Positions 1 through 8,785 of a stretch of 64,000 nucleotides of DNA are shown in pieces. The position numbers and the translations under genes were made by a program. The notes under the pieces were generated by a model, which was not told where the DNA came from, searched no databases, and saw nothing but the letters and a program-made list of their open reading frames with translations. Source of the stretch: an uncultured Pseudomonadales bacterium (GTDB lineage Bacteria > Pseudomonadota > Gammaproteobacteria > Pseudomonadales > Azotimanducaceae); assembly GCA_938017975.1 (NCBI GenBank), contig CALIKQ010000003.1:62001-126000 (forward strand). Direction: 5' to 3'. Position 1 is the stretch's first letter; every line of letters starts with the position of its first letter.

Positions 1-972
1 GAATCTAGATACATTGCCTTTCATCTCAAGGATACCCTTGAGCAAACTGGTAACTGGGGTATTGTCAGGGTCGTCCCCTCGGCTGCGGACCATCATGCGG
101 TCACCGTCACCGGTACAATCATCGAATCTGATGGAGAACAGCTCCATGCCGAGGTGACTGCCAAAGACGCAACTGGACGGCTGTGGTTTAGTCGGACTTA
201 TCAAGACATTGCGAGCAAATATGGCTATCAGTCGCTCCAAGAGGACCCATTTCAAGATTTTTACAACGACATCGCCAACGATCTCGTGCGCGCCTATCAG
301 TCGCTCTCAACCAGAGACATTCGTCAAATTCAACAGGTCGCGAATCTACAATTCGCTGCCAATCTTGCGCCCTTAGCCTTCGAGGGTTATCTGACAGCCA
401 CCAAACGCGGTGAGATTCTGATCAATCAATTGCCAGCATCCAATGATGCCAGCATGCTTCGAGTCAACCGACTTCGAGCACAGGATGATCTTCTCACTGA
501 CACCCTTGATGATTTTTACCTCAAGTTCTACCGTGATATTAAACCGTCCTACGATGAATGGCGGTACGCCACCTATGATGAGGCAATTCGGCTCAGACAA
601 ATGAACAAGCAAGCACGTAACCGGTTATTAACTGGCGCAGCCCTCATTGCCGGAGGCATTTATGCCGGTTCGCAAAGTGAGACCTGGGCCGCAGATGCAG
701 CCTCTGCTGGCGCCGTAATGGGGGGCATTACGGCGATTAAAAGTGGACTAGACCGGCGAAAACAGACCGAAATTCACGAGCAAGCACTGCAAGAATTGAC
801 CCAATCACTGAGCCTCGAGATCGCACCGAACGTGCTTGATATCGAAGGAGAAACGCGCGAACTGACGGGTTCTGCCGAGCGCCAATACGCTCAATGGCGC
901 GATATCCTCGCAGAAATTTATCGCGAAGAACGCGGCGGCGACCAGAATCCCAAAGGCGCCCTAACCCAGTGA
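1..972 (+). CDS. Partial protein of unknown function, first visible gene of the envelope-machine operon
   Basis: The frame is open from base 1, so the true start lies upstream; the GTG at 154 is only an internal in-frame codon. I do not recognise the family. The visible ~323 residues are mostly helical and polar. A Gly/Ala-rich hydrophobic stretch lies near nt 630-735 (LLTGAALIAGGIYAG and a second AGAVMGG block), resembling a glycine-zipper or membrane-associated hairpin. The C-terminus is charged and coiled-coil-like (ERQYAQWRDILAEIYREER). It ends in TGA overlapping the GTG start of the pseudokinase gene (GTGA), so it is translationally coupled to the operon. An envelope-associated lipoprotein is possible, but the N-terminus that would show a signal peptide is missing. 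Function unknown. Confidence 0.8.
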   Translation, partial: ESRYIAFHLKDTLEQTGNWGIVRVVPSAADHHAVTVTGTIIESDGEQLHAEVTAKDATGRLWFSRTYQDIASKYGYQSLQEDPFQDFYNDIANDLVRAYQSLSTRDIRQIQQVANLQFAANLAPLAFEGYLTATKRGEILINQLPASNDASMLRVNRLRAQDDLLTDTLDDFYLKFYRDIKPSYDEWRYATYDEAIRLRQMNKQARNRLLTGAALIAGGIYAGSQSETWAADAASAGAVMGGITAIKSGLDRRKQTEIHEQALQELTQSLSLEIAPNVLDIEGETRELTGSAERQYAQWRDILAEIYREERGGDQNPKGALTQ

Positions 973-3200
973 ACCCAAAATTCTCTGTGGGCGACCAGCT
1001 CGGCGAAAGATTTAGCCTTCGCGAAGCCATTTCCACGCCTGATCATCAATGTGAGCGTTGGGCAGCGCTCGACAAGAAATCCGGGGCCTTGGTCATGCTG
1101 ACCGTCATCGGCCAAAATGATGCGCTCGAGCGGGAGTTTCGAGGGATCAGCGCACGGCTCAAAATGCTCAGCCATCCGCACATCAATCCGCACCTGGATT
1201 TTTGGGCTGATGCGGAAAACCTCATTATCGTCGACGCGCTCCCTCAAGAATCGATGCCGGCACCAACCATTGGGGAGGACAGGTCTCACAAGCAGCTCGA
1301 ACCCAAGGTCCTGCTCGAGGTCCTTGAATTCAGTGAGGCCTTAGGATTTACGATCGCAGACTTCAGCACCGATTGGGTTTGGATCGACAAAAACGGTGAA
1401 CCGATCTTGCTGCTATTAGGATGGCCGAACACCGCTACTTTGCGGGATGCGGCCTCGACGAACCCGACCTTAGAAGGACCTACTGGATTTGGATCTTGGC
1501 TTTATCAACACCAAACCGGAGATATTCCGGCAGATGCCAATTCAATCGAAGGGCATCCAACCTTAACGCCAGAATCAAAGCGGCTTATCGGCCTGGCACA
1601 GCTGAACAAAGATGCGTCTTTTTCTTCCTTGGCACGAGCCTTCAACCTCGAGGAAACACTCACCGAAGCTGGCTCTGGCGTCTCAGCGCTTGACGCTAAA
1701 CCCTTTGACAAAATTACGCCCAAATTCACCCATGAGGTGCCTAACCAAGGTCATTCCATCGAAACCGAATCCACCCCCGATGGCAGCTTGATCAGATTGT
1801 TGGGTATCGGACTCCTTGTCATCGTCGCGGGTTTTGTCTTTCTCGTACTACCAGGGCTTGTCTCACAACCTCAAGTTGAACCGCTCAGGGAACTGAGCGC
1901 TGGCCCTAAAACACCCGAAGGCAATGTGGAGAGCCCGAGCCCACTCACTGTCGCCAAGGATAAGCTTGCTCGGGAAGAAGCCTTAAGGCTTGCAGAGGTC
2001 TTGTTGCGAAAAATCATCAATCTCGAAGACCTTGGCATGCGGCTCTGGGATGCCGATCAGCTTTTGCAGATCAACGAAGCCGCAGTGGCGGCGGATGAGG
2101 CTTATCGTGCAGGAAACCATCAAGCGGCGGTTTTAACCTATCAAATGCTTATTGAGCAAGCTGAAAACGTCGAGTCCAGACTGCCTAGTCTTCAAGAGCG
2201 CTACCGGATTCTGGCGGAATCAGCGCTCTCCGAGGTCAACGAGACTGAGGCCCAAAAAAACTGGGAAATCCTTGCCGCGCTTTCGTCCGAGGACACAGAC
2301 ATCCAGCAACGCTGGCAGCAGGTTCAATCTTTGCCACAGATCAGCGCAATGATGGCCGAAGCAGAGCTGCTTGAGCAGGCAGGCGAACCAAACGCTGCGA
2401 TCAACCTACTCACACAAGCCTCCCAGCTCTTCCCCGACTGGCCGCCGCCAAAAACGCGACGCATCGCCATAGAGCGAGACCTCAATAATCAGGCTTTCAG
2501 AGAATCCATGTCCGCAGGCTTTGCTCGCCTGAACGAAGCAGATTTTGACGAGGCGCGTCGTGCATTCGAAACAGCAGGTCGGCTACAGCCCAATCAAAAC
2601 GGCCCCGGCGAGGGTTTAGAACTGGTCCGCCAAGCCCAGCTAAAGCTCAAGACCAGTTCACTTTCTTCGGATGCGGCGGCGGCTGAAGCGGACGGACAAT
2701 GGTCCTTGGCCTTGGGGATTTACACCGAGATCTTAAGCCTCAACCCTGCGCTGACCTCCCTGGAGGGCCGAATCGCGGTCATTGAGGAGCGTATCGAAAT
2801 AGCACAGCAACTCGATGCCTTGATCAAGGACCCGTCCCAATTGCAAAGTGATGAGCGACTCAAGGAAGCCAGATCCTTGGTAATCAGTGTCAGTCAGCTA
2901 GCGCCGCCGGTTGGAGATCTGAAAAGCAAACTCACACCACTGTCTCGCTATATCATGAGCGCGCGTCGCCCGCTGACGCTCAATCTTTCTTCTGACGGTC
3001 TCACCACCGTGACTGTTTTAAACGTCGGGGCTGCCGGATCTTTAGGAATGTTTGCGGAAACGTCGCTTCGTTTGATCCCAGGACGCTACGTGGTCACCGG
3101 AACCCGGAAGGGTTATGTCGACGTGCGCTATAATATCGAGCTCAAAGCGGAGACAACGGATGTCGCTTTGAGGGTCGCCTGCGAGGAGAGGATTCCTTGA
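969..3200 (+). CDS. Membrane-anchored pseudokinase with periplasmic helical repeats and PEGA-like C-terminus
   Basis: I choose the GTG at 969, which overlaps the upstream TGA; an ATG at 894 would add a basic, unconvincing leader. The product is about 743 residues. Residues ~1-165 look like a Ser/Thr kinase fold (GDQLGERFSLREAI, then HPHINPHLDF like the HPNIV..LD block). However, the VAIK lysine, the HRD aspartate and the DFG aspartate are not recognisable: the catalytic-loop region reads DFSTDWVWIDKNGEP and the DFG position LGW. A single membrane helix follows at ~275-297 (GIGLLVIVAGFVFLVL). After it come ~350 residues of TPR-like helical pairs and a final PEGA-like beta domain (PGRYVVTGTRKGYVDV). 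Predicted topology is kinase-like domain in the cytoplasm and the rest in the periplasm. It probably senses or scaffolds for the machine encoded downstream. It overlaps the next gene by 4 bases (TTGA). Confidence 0.8.
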   Translation: MNPKFSVGDQLGERFSLREAISTPDHQCERWAALDKKSGALVMLTVIGQNDALEREFRGISARLKMLSHPHINPHLDFWADAENLIIVDALPQESMPAPTIGEDRSHKQLEPKVLLEVLEFSEALGFTIADFSTDWVWIDKNGEPILLLLGWPNTATLRDAASTNPTLEGPTGFGSWLYQHQTGDIPADANSIEGHPTLTPESKRLIGLAQLNKDASFSSLARAFNLEETLTEAGSGVSALDAKPFDKITPKFTHEVPNQGHSIETESTPDGSLIRLLGIGLLVIVAGFVFLVLPGLVSQPQVEPLRELSAGPKTPEGNVESPSPLTVAKDKLAREEALRLAEVLLRKIINLEDLGMRLWDADQLLQINEAAVAADEAYRAGNHQAAVLTYQMLIEQAENVESRLPSLQERYRILAESALSEVNETEAQKNWEILAALSSEDTDIQQRWQQVQSLPQISAMMAEAELLEQAGEPNAAINLLTQASQLFPDWPPPKTRRIAIERDLNNQAFRESMSAGFARLNEADFDEARRAFETAGRLQPNQNGPGEGLELVRQAQLKLKTSSLSSDAAAAEADGQWSLALGIYTEILSLNPALTSLEGRIAVIEERIEIAQQLDALIKDPSQLQSDERLKEARSLVISVSQLAPPVGDLKSKLTPLSRYIMSARRPLTLNLSSDGLTTVTVLNVGAAGSLGMFAETSLRLIPGRYVVTGTRKGYVDVRYNIELKAETTDVALRVACEERIP

Positions 3201-5257
3201 CAGAACAACACGACCACAACGAAACCCTTGAGGCCACGCGCTTTGAAGCGCCGAGCCTCGCGCGTCAGCAAAATAAATCCGTCATCAGCCGAAGCACGAT
3301 CATCGTCTCAGCCACGCTGGTCATCATGATGGTGATGGCTTGGCATCTTTTCACTGCCCGTGCCATCAGTCTCGTTTTCATTCCCTCAGCAACCACACAA
3401 TCGGTTTCAGGTTGGTTAACCCTGCAACTTGGAGAACGCTATCTCGTTAGACCTGGTTCAATCACTGTTGAGGCAACCCGTGAGGGGTATTACCCTTTTA
3501 ATCAAACACTACAAATTACAGAGTTGCCTGAGCAAGCCTTTGAACTCCCGCTCAAAAAACTACCAGGAAATTTAGATGTTGATACAGCGGGGGTCGAAGC
3601 GCTCGTTTTCCTTGATGGTGCACCGCGAGGGACATCCCCACTCAGTCTCACGGGCGTCTCTGCAGGCACGCATCAACTGCGTATCGAAGCTGAGCGCTAT
3701 CTCCCCTATGAGGCGTCTATTGACATCGAAGGTCTTGGAAAAACACAAACCCTCGTCCACGAGCTCGAGCCCAGATGGGCTGAAGTCGACCTCAGCAGCA
3801 ACCCAGATCAAGCGCAATTGATCGTTGATGGTGAAGCCAGGGGACTATTGCCTCAAACCGCCGAGCTGCTAGAAGGAACCCGTCGGCTGATGATCTCAAA
3901 ATCGGGCTATCAGTCTCAATCGCTGCGCTTGAATCTGGCCCGCGGTGAATCAGTCACAGTCCCGACGTTCGAACTCAAACCAGCCAATGGACTGGTTCAG
4001 CTGCAAAGCAAACCACCCGGAGCCGTCGTACGAGCCAATGGCGAGTACATCGGAGAAACCCCGCTCGACCACGCGCTTTCTCCGGGGACAAGCTACAGTT
4101 TTGAGGTCAGTAAATCAGGCTATGAGACCCACACAGAGACTCTGTCGCTGGAACCTACAGAGGTTCGGAAGCTATCATTGACGTTGGATCCTCGTTTGGG
4201 GCGCGTCACGCTTGCAGTGACGCCTGCTGACGCGGAGCTGCGCATCAACGGCATCCTCCAACCCCAAAGAAAGCGAGTACTGGATCTACCATCACGTCCT
4301 CAGACGCTGCTGATCAGCAAATCAGGCTATGCCAGCCTTTCCAAAGTCATCACACCCCAGCCTGACTTTGAACAATCATTGTCGATTACGCTGCTGACCG
4401 AGGCAGAGTTCGCACTGGCTCAGATTCCCGAGATTATTGAAACATCCATCGATTATCGACTGCAACGGATCCTGCCTTCAGACGTTGAGCTCGGCGCCCC
4501 GCGGCGGGACCGAGGGGGACGCGGGAATGAAGTCCAACGCACCGTCAGGCTGTCTAGCCCCTATTATCTGGGCATCACAGAGGTCACTAACGCGCAATAC
4601 GCAGCCTTTAATGCCAACCACAATCCAGGCGTCCTTGGCAGGACGAGGCTCACATCCGCGAATAGGCCTGTCGTGGGTATCTCTTGGAAGGAAGCGGTCG
4701 CTTTTTGTAATTGGCTCAGCGACCGAGAGCGAATTCCAAGGGCCTATGAGATCTCTGGAGACAGTTTCCGGCTAATCACACCACGCACTCAGGGCTATCG
4801 CCTACCCACCGAGGCCGAATGGGTTCGAGCCGGGCGCTATGCCGACGCTGGCGCCCCATCGCGATTCCCATGGGGTGATGCCCTTCCCCCGCCAAAATCC
4901 TTTGCCAACCTTGCCGACGATACAGCAACGGGCCTGGCACCAAACATCATTGCAGAATACAGCGATGGCTTCCGAGGACCGGCTCCGGTCGGTCATTTCA
5001 GGGCCAATGCCTTGGGTATTTTTGATCTATCAGGCAATGTCTCCGAATGGACTCATGATCGTTTTAGTACAGCGCGAAGCACTTCGGTGGCAGTCGATTG
5101 GGCTGGCCCCGAGACCGGAGAGGTTTTCGTCATCCGTGGCTCAAGCTTTCTCACGGGGACTTTCAGCGCCCTGCGCTGGGCTTATCGGGATTCTGGTCGG
5201 GAGGGCCGACAGGATCTTGGCTTTCGATTAGCTAAAGATGCGCCTAATGGTGAGTGA
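3197..5257 (+). CDS. PEGA-repeat protein with C-terminal FGE/SUMF1-like domain
   Basis: This 686-residue protein starts at a TTG overlapping the upstream TGA, behind a good Shine-Dalgarno (AGGAGAGG). A single N-terminal membrane helix lies at ~32-55 (IIVSATLVIMMVMAW). Next are about five PEGA-type beta repeats (~60-400), recognisable by recurring ISKSGY/VSKSGYE and GxxPLSLTG/GETPLDHALSPG motifs. The C-terminal ~250 residues are an FGE-sulfatase fold: YYLGITEVTNAQY, YRLPTEAEWVRAGR, FPWGD, LGIFDLSGNVSEW, RGSSF, GFRLAKD. The active-site Cys pair of true formylglycine-generating enzymes is absent near RGSSFLTGTFSALRWAYR, so a structural role, as for GldK/GldJ or PvdO-like proteins, is more likely than oxidation. 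The bulk is predicted periplasmic. Confidence 0.85.
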   Translation: MTEQHDHNETLEATRFEAPSLARQQNKSVISRSTIIVSATLVIMMVMAWHLFTARAISLVFIPSATTQSVSGWLTLQLGERYLVRPGSITVEATREGYYPFNQTLQITELPEQAFELPLKKLPGNLDVDTAGVEALVFLDGAPRGTSPLSLTGVSAGTHQLRIEAERYLPYEASIDIEGLGKTQTLVHELEPRWAEVDLSSNPDQAQLIVDGEARGLLPQTAELLEGTRRLMISKSGYQSQSLRLNLARGESVTVPTFELKPANGLVQLQSKPPGAVVRANGEYIGETPLDHALSPGTSYSFEVSKSGYETHTETLSLEPTEVRKLSLTLDPRLGRVTLAVTPADAELRINGILQPQRKRVLDLPSRPQTLLISKSGYASLSKVITPQPDFEQSLSITLLTEAEFALAQIPEIIETSIDYRLQRILPSDVELGAPRRDRGGRGNEVQRTVRLSSPYYLGITEVTNAQYAAFNANHNPGVLGRTRLTSANRPVVGISWKEAVAFCNWLSDRERIPRAYEISGDSFRLITPRTQGYRLPTEAEWVRAGRYADAGAPSRFPWGDALPPPKSFANLADDTATGLAPNIIAEYSDGFRGPAPVGHFRANALGIFDLSGNVSEWTHDRFSTARSTSVAVDWAGPETGEVFVIRGSSFLTGTFSALRWAYRDSGREGRQDLGFRLAKDAPNGE

Positions 5258-5306
5258 TGCTGGCTCTGTTAAGATAACCCTGCACCCTAATTTGTGGAGA
5301 CGCGCG

Positions 5307-5606
5307 ATGCCGTTGCTGACAGCGTTCTTAAAGATTGTGCTCCTGCTCACAGTCGGTTTTATAGCTTCAAACTCGCTTGGCGCAGAACCTGACCCGGTCG
5401 CTCAAACAAACGCCCCTAAAGTAACTGCGGTTGCACCGAGCGCACAGGCAACGACCTCCAGCAATGCGCCTCCAACGACGCCTGAGGCAGAACCCAGAGC
5501 ACAGAAATCGCTCACAGATCCTAATATCGGTCGAGCGCTAGAAGCATTTCAGCCGAGTGAATCGATCAGCGCCGATAATGCGGTACCTTTCCCCATCAAT
5601 ATTTAG
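5307..5606 (+). CDS. Small exported Pro/Ala/Thr-rich protein
   Basis: I choose the ATG at 5307, preceded by GGAGACGCGCG, over the in-frame ATG at 5238, because it places a clean signal peptide at the N-terminus (MPLLTAFLKIVLLLTVGFIA, probable cleavage after SLGA). The mature part is ~75 residues. It has a low-complexity Ala/Pro/Thr region that could act as a linker, then a short conserved-looking tail (LTDPNIGRALEAFQPSES). I do not recognise the family. Its position between the PEGA/FGE gene and the proton-channel gene suggests a periplasmic accessory of the same complex. Confidence 0.65.
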   Translation: MPLLTAFLKIVLLLTVGFIASNSLGAEPDPVAQTNAPKVTAVAPSAQATTSSNAPPTTPEAEPRAQKSLTDPNIGRALEAFQPSESISADNAVPFPINI

Positions 5607-5620
5607 ACGCCAAAATACTT

Positions 5621-6412
5621 ATGAAAAAGCTCCCTGCAGAATTTCTCTTTCAATTAATTTCGCTCCTCGTTGCTGTTCTATTGGTGCACGCTATCTACGT
5701 TGCAGTTGTCCGGCCCAATGCCAATGCCATTCTCGAGGCCCAAGCCATTTTGATCAACGAGGACCCAGACTACGTCCCGGAACGCAGCGCCTACGTGATT
5801 GTTAAAGATCTTGAGCAGGAAGCCTGTTTTATTTTAATGCTCTGGGCTATGGCATTGATGGGTTCCAAGGCTTTGGAGAACCATCGCGAACGTCAGTTGT
5901 TTGCACTTGAATTATTACCCCGCGCCCAAAGCAACAGCATTCTGCCCCAAGATACACGTGAATACGCTCGGCCCATTGAAGCGCTCTCAGATGAACAGCA
6001 AAAGAGACTGTTACCCAGAACTTTGCTGACCGCTTTGCATCGATTTAGGGCCACTGCCAACATTCAAGATGTCGCCTATGCGGTAAGATCTAACTGTGAG
6101 TCCGAAGGCGAACATCTTGATTCGGAACTTTCAATGATTCGCTATATTGCCTGGGCTATCCCATCGATCGGGTTTCTAGGAACCGTTCGCGGGATCGGAC
6201 AAGCCCTTGGCCAGGCGCACCAAGCGGCCCAAGGGGACATTGCCGGGGTCACCCAAAGTCTGGGCGTCGCCTTTAACTCGACCTTCGTTGCGCTCTTGAT
6301 CAGCATCCTCATCATGTTTCTGATGCATCAACTGCAGTTGGCGCAAGAGCGAACCACCCAAGATGCTGAACATTATTGTGACCAGCGTCTCATTCGATTT
6401 TTGCAGGTGTAA
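5621..6412 (+). CDS. MotA/TolQ/ExbB-family proton channel protein
   Basis: The 263-residue protein has about four membrane helices (~8-29, 64-82, 172-190, 214-238). The family signature is in the C-terminal pair: AIPSIGFLGTVRGIGQALG followed by GVAFNSTFVALLISILIMF. TolQ/ExbB/MotA proteins form pentameric proton-conducting stators around a dimer of ExbD/TolR/MotB-type helices. No ExbD/TolR/MotB homologue is annotated beside it. The two VWA proteins downstream carry N-terminal helices that could serve as that partner. It lies 14 bases after the small exported protein and 3 bases before the ATPase gene, so it is clearly part of the operon. Confidence 0.88.
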   Translation: MKKLPAEFLFQLISLLVAVLLVHAIYVAVVRPNANAILEAQAILINEDPDYVPERSAYVIVKDLEQEACFILMLWAMALMGSKALENHRERQLFALELLPRAQSNSILPQDTREYARPIEALSDEQQKRLLPRTLLTALHRFRATANIQDVAYAVRSNCESEGEHLDSELSMIRYIAWAIPSIGFLGTVRGIGQALGQAHQAAQGDIAGVTQSLGVAFNSTFVALLISILIMFLMHQLQLAQERTTQDAEHYCDQRLIRFLQV

Positions 6413-6415
6413 TCG

Positions 6416-7687
6416 ATGGGGATGCCGCTTTTAGAGATCAATGACATTCGTTTGCGCATCGGGCTTGCCGGCACGATTCTTGGTTCCGAGCCTGGCTGGG
6501 CCCTGTGCTCGGACCCGCCGCTTGTTGGAGAAGCCGCCCGGGCAAACGCCCGACGTCAACCAAGACTGGCAAACAGTCAGTTTTGGCACCAGTTAACCAC
6601 TGATCCAATACCTGGCGCGACAGCGTCCATCCGGCACCATGCGGATCTTGCTTTCCTCCAACTTCAGCAATTAAGTGACTGCTCTACAGAAACTCAACTG
6701 GCTATCGCAATACCCCCCCACTACCAACGAGACGACATGCAGTTACTGCTGGGATTGGCCGAAGCCGCAAGCGTCAAGGTAAAAGCCTTGATCGATCCCG
6801 CCGTCCTATTAGCGCAATTCGCATCACCCGACAGCGAAACTGTACTGTATCTGGACGCCAGCCTTTACGCGCTATCGATGACGACGATTACCCAAGGCGC
6901 GCATCTGCAGCGACTCAATGCACAGCTCATCCACCCCGCAGGTTATCAACACACGATCGATCGACTGGCCAGCGCCAGCGCCAATCGATTGATTCAGTCC
7001 CACCGTTTTGATCCGATGCATCAGGCAGATACCGAACAACAGCTTTTTGATCAGCTGTACCAAGGGATAGACGGATCAGGAACCTTGGGAGAGCCGGCGA
7101 TGAGCCTTTATCACGACGCCGCCCAATACGATGTCCGATTGACCGAAGAGGATCTCCGAGCAGCTTCAGCGGAGATGGTGCCGAGCCTTGTGAGAGCCAT
7201 TAACGCGGAAGTCAATGGCGCCACAGAGGTGCTCGTCAGTGACCGGGTCGCACGCTTGCCTGGCCTCGCTCATGCGATGTCCCTGATCCCCGGAATCACT
7301 TTGAACACACTGTCCTCGCTGGCGCTTTTTGAAGCCTTCGAAGAATTTCAGCCTGATCTACGCGCAAGCCAGGACATGCGCCAACTGATCCTAAGCCGTC
7401 GCAACCCCAATGATCGCCAGCAAGATTCACAGCAAAATTCTGATACCGTCATCACCCCAACCCACGTACTTCAAAATGGGCTCGCGATTGCTCTGGAGCG
7501 TTTCCAAGCCCAGGACAATCTTCAATTCACGCTCTCGAAAATAACCGCCACGGAACAATGGCAAATCTCTCCCAACCGGATTGCTTTATCGATTAATCAA
7601 AAAGCTGCAACCTCGATCCAGACCCTCAAAGCCGGTGATACTGTGCATGTTGGCCGCGAGACTTTTCAATTTATCCGGGTCAGTTAG
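6416..7687 (+). CDS. Actin/Hsp70-fold (ASKHA) ATPase-like protein
   Basis: The 423-residue soluble protein starts at ATG 6416, 3 bases after the channel gene. The N-terminus (IRLRIGLAGTILGSEPGWAL) resembles the phosphate-1 loop of ASKHA proteins in a degenerate form. VLYLDASLYALSMTTI matches the position of the phosphate-2 segment. EVLVSDRVARLPGLAHAMS resembles the adenosine motif (VGGxxRxP). There is no Hsp70 substrate-binding domain. The last ~75 residues form a separate beta-rich module ending LKAGDTVHVGRETFQFIRV, which is reminiscent of the end of an FHA domain, though the phosphopeptide-binding residues are not evident. It is probably cytoplasmic and may couple nucleotide state to the envelope complex. 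Nucleotide binding is inferred, not shown. Confidence 0.65.
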   Translation: MGMPLLEINDIRLRIGLAGTILGSEPGWALCSDPPLVGEAARANARRQPRLANSQFWHQLTTDPIPGATASIRHHADLAFLQLQQLSDCSTETQLAIAIPPHYQRDDMQLLLGLAEAASVKVKALIDPAVLLAQFASPDSETVLYLDASLYALSMTTITQGAHLQRLNAQLIHPAGYQHTIDRLASASANRLIQSHRFDPMHQADTEQQLFDQLYQGIDGSGTLGEPAMSLYHDAAQYDVRLTEEDLRAASAEMVPSLVRAINAEVNGATEVLVSDRVARLPGLAHAMSLIPGITLNTLSSLALFEAFEEFQPDLRASQDMRQLILSRRNPNDRQQDSQQNSDTVITPTHVLQNGLAIALERFQAQDNLQFTLSKITATEQWQISPNRIALSINQKAATSIQTLKAGDTVHVGRETFQFIRVS

Positions 7688-7690
7688 CGC

Positions 7691-8785
7691 ATGGCCCGCC
7701 GACGCGAGACCAATGTATTCAGCCTTTCCTTTCTAGACATCATGTCGTGCGGGTTCGGCGCAGTCATTCTGATTTACATCACCATCAATCACGGCACAGA
7801 AGCCAGTGGCGTTCAGGTGGATGCCGAGACCATGGCCGAAGTCAAAGAAATTGAAACCATTATCGAAGCAGAGACTGAAAACCAAGTGATGCTCAAAAAC
7901 TCCCTGGAGATGCTGGATGAGCGCATAGAATCTACCGATCGCAGTATTGCTGAGATCATCAAATCCATTGAGCAACTGACCCTCGAAATCACAAAAAATC
8001 AGGATCTCAGTACCATTGATGTCGTGGAAATCGAGGCGCTCAAGGCCGAACTCAAAGTGCTACAGGAGGAAGCTGAAACTTTGAGCGCTAGCATCGATGC
8101 TGCTGAGGAGCAGGGACAATCACTCAGAGCTGTCACCGGCGAGGGTGATCGGCAATACCTCACCGGCCTGAACATGGGCGGACGTCACATTCTCGTGCTC
8201 CTAGATGCCTCCACCAGCATGCTCGATCAAACCATCGTGAACATTATCCGAAGGCGCAACCTTTCTCCTGCAGAACAACGCAGCAGTGAAAAGTGGCAAC
8301 GCGGCCTAAGAACGGTTGAATGGATCACCGCCAACATGCCGGCAACCGCGCGCTTCCAAATCGTAACCTTTGCCGAGGATGCGTCGATGGCCGACCCTGA
8401 TTCCGATGGTCAGTGGTTGAGTGCAGAGACCCCCCTCGCCCTCGAGAAGGCATTAAGTGCACTGACAGAGATTACACCAAAAGGCGGGAGTAATTTGCAT
8501 TCAGCCTTCAGAGCAATCGAGAATTTAGATCCATTACCCGACAATGTGTTTCTAATCACAGATGGTTTACCAACCCAGGGCGAGAGACCAGCAAGGGGCT
8601 CGCTTGTATCTGCAAGAGAGCGATTGCAGCACTTCACCGACGCCTTGGCGACTTTGAATTTAACCGTTCCCATCAATGTGATTTTACTCCCCATGGAAGG
8701 TGACCCGGTCGCTAGCCCCTCTTTTTGGCGTCTCGCTCAAATCACCGGCGGCGCCTTTTTGTCACCTGCTCGGGATTGGCCATGA
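7691..8785 (+). CDS. VWA-domain protein with ExbD-like N-terminal helix (paralogue 1)
   Basis: The 364 residues start with a short basic cytoplasmic tail and then one membrane helix with the motif SLSFLDIMSCGFGAVILIY. The Asp at residue 16 sits at the cytoplasmic edge of the helix, as in ExbD/TolR. Residues ~40-150 are a charged coiled coil (IETIIEAETENQVMLKNSLE). Residues ~165-360 form a von Willebrand A domain with a MIDAS motif DASTS (~172-176) and a further VFLITDGLPT strand. Predicted topology is cytoplasmic N-terminus with the VWA domain in the periplasm. It overlaps the next paralogue by ATGA, which favours equal synthesis of the two. The VWA domain probably binds a protein or peptidoglycan ligand through a metal ion. 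Confidence 0.82.
   Translation: MARRRETNVFSLSFLDIMSCGFGAVILIYITINHGTEASGVQVDAETMAEVKEIETIIEAETENQVMLKNSLEMLDERIESTDRSIAEIIKSIEQLTLEITKNQDLSTIDVVEIEALKAELKVLQEEAETLSASIDAAEEQGQSLRAVTGEGDRQYLTGLNMGGRHILVLLDASTSMLDQTIVNIIRRRNLSPAEQRSSEKWQRGLRTVEWITANMPATARFQIVTFAEDASMADPDSDGQWLSAETPLALEKALSALTEITPKGGSNLHSAFRAIENLDPLPDNVFLITDGLPTQGERPARGSLVSARERLQHFTDALATLNLTVPINVILLPMEGDPVASPSFWRLAQITGGAFLSPARDWP

Noticed and set aside
894-968. ATG 894 as the start of the pseudokinase gene
   Set aside because: It would overlap the previous gene by 79 bases and add an Arg-rich leader. The GTGA-coupled GTG at 969 fits the operon pattern.
3197-5257. Active sulfatase-activating formylglycine-generating enzyme
   Set aside because: Catalytic Cys residues are absent and no sulfatase gene is in the window.
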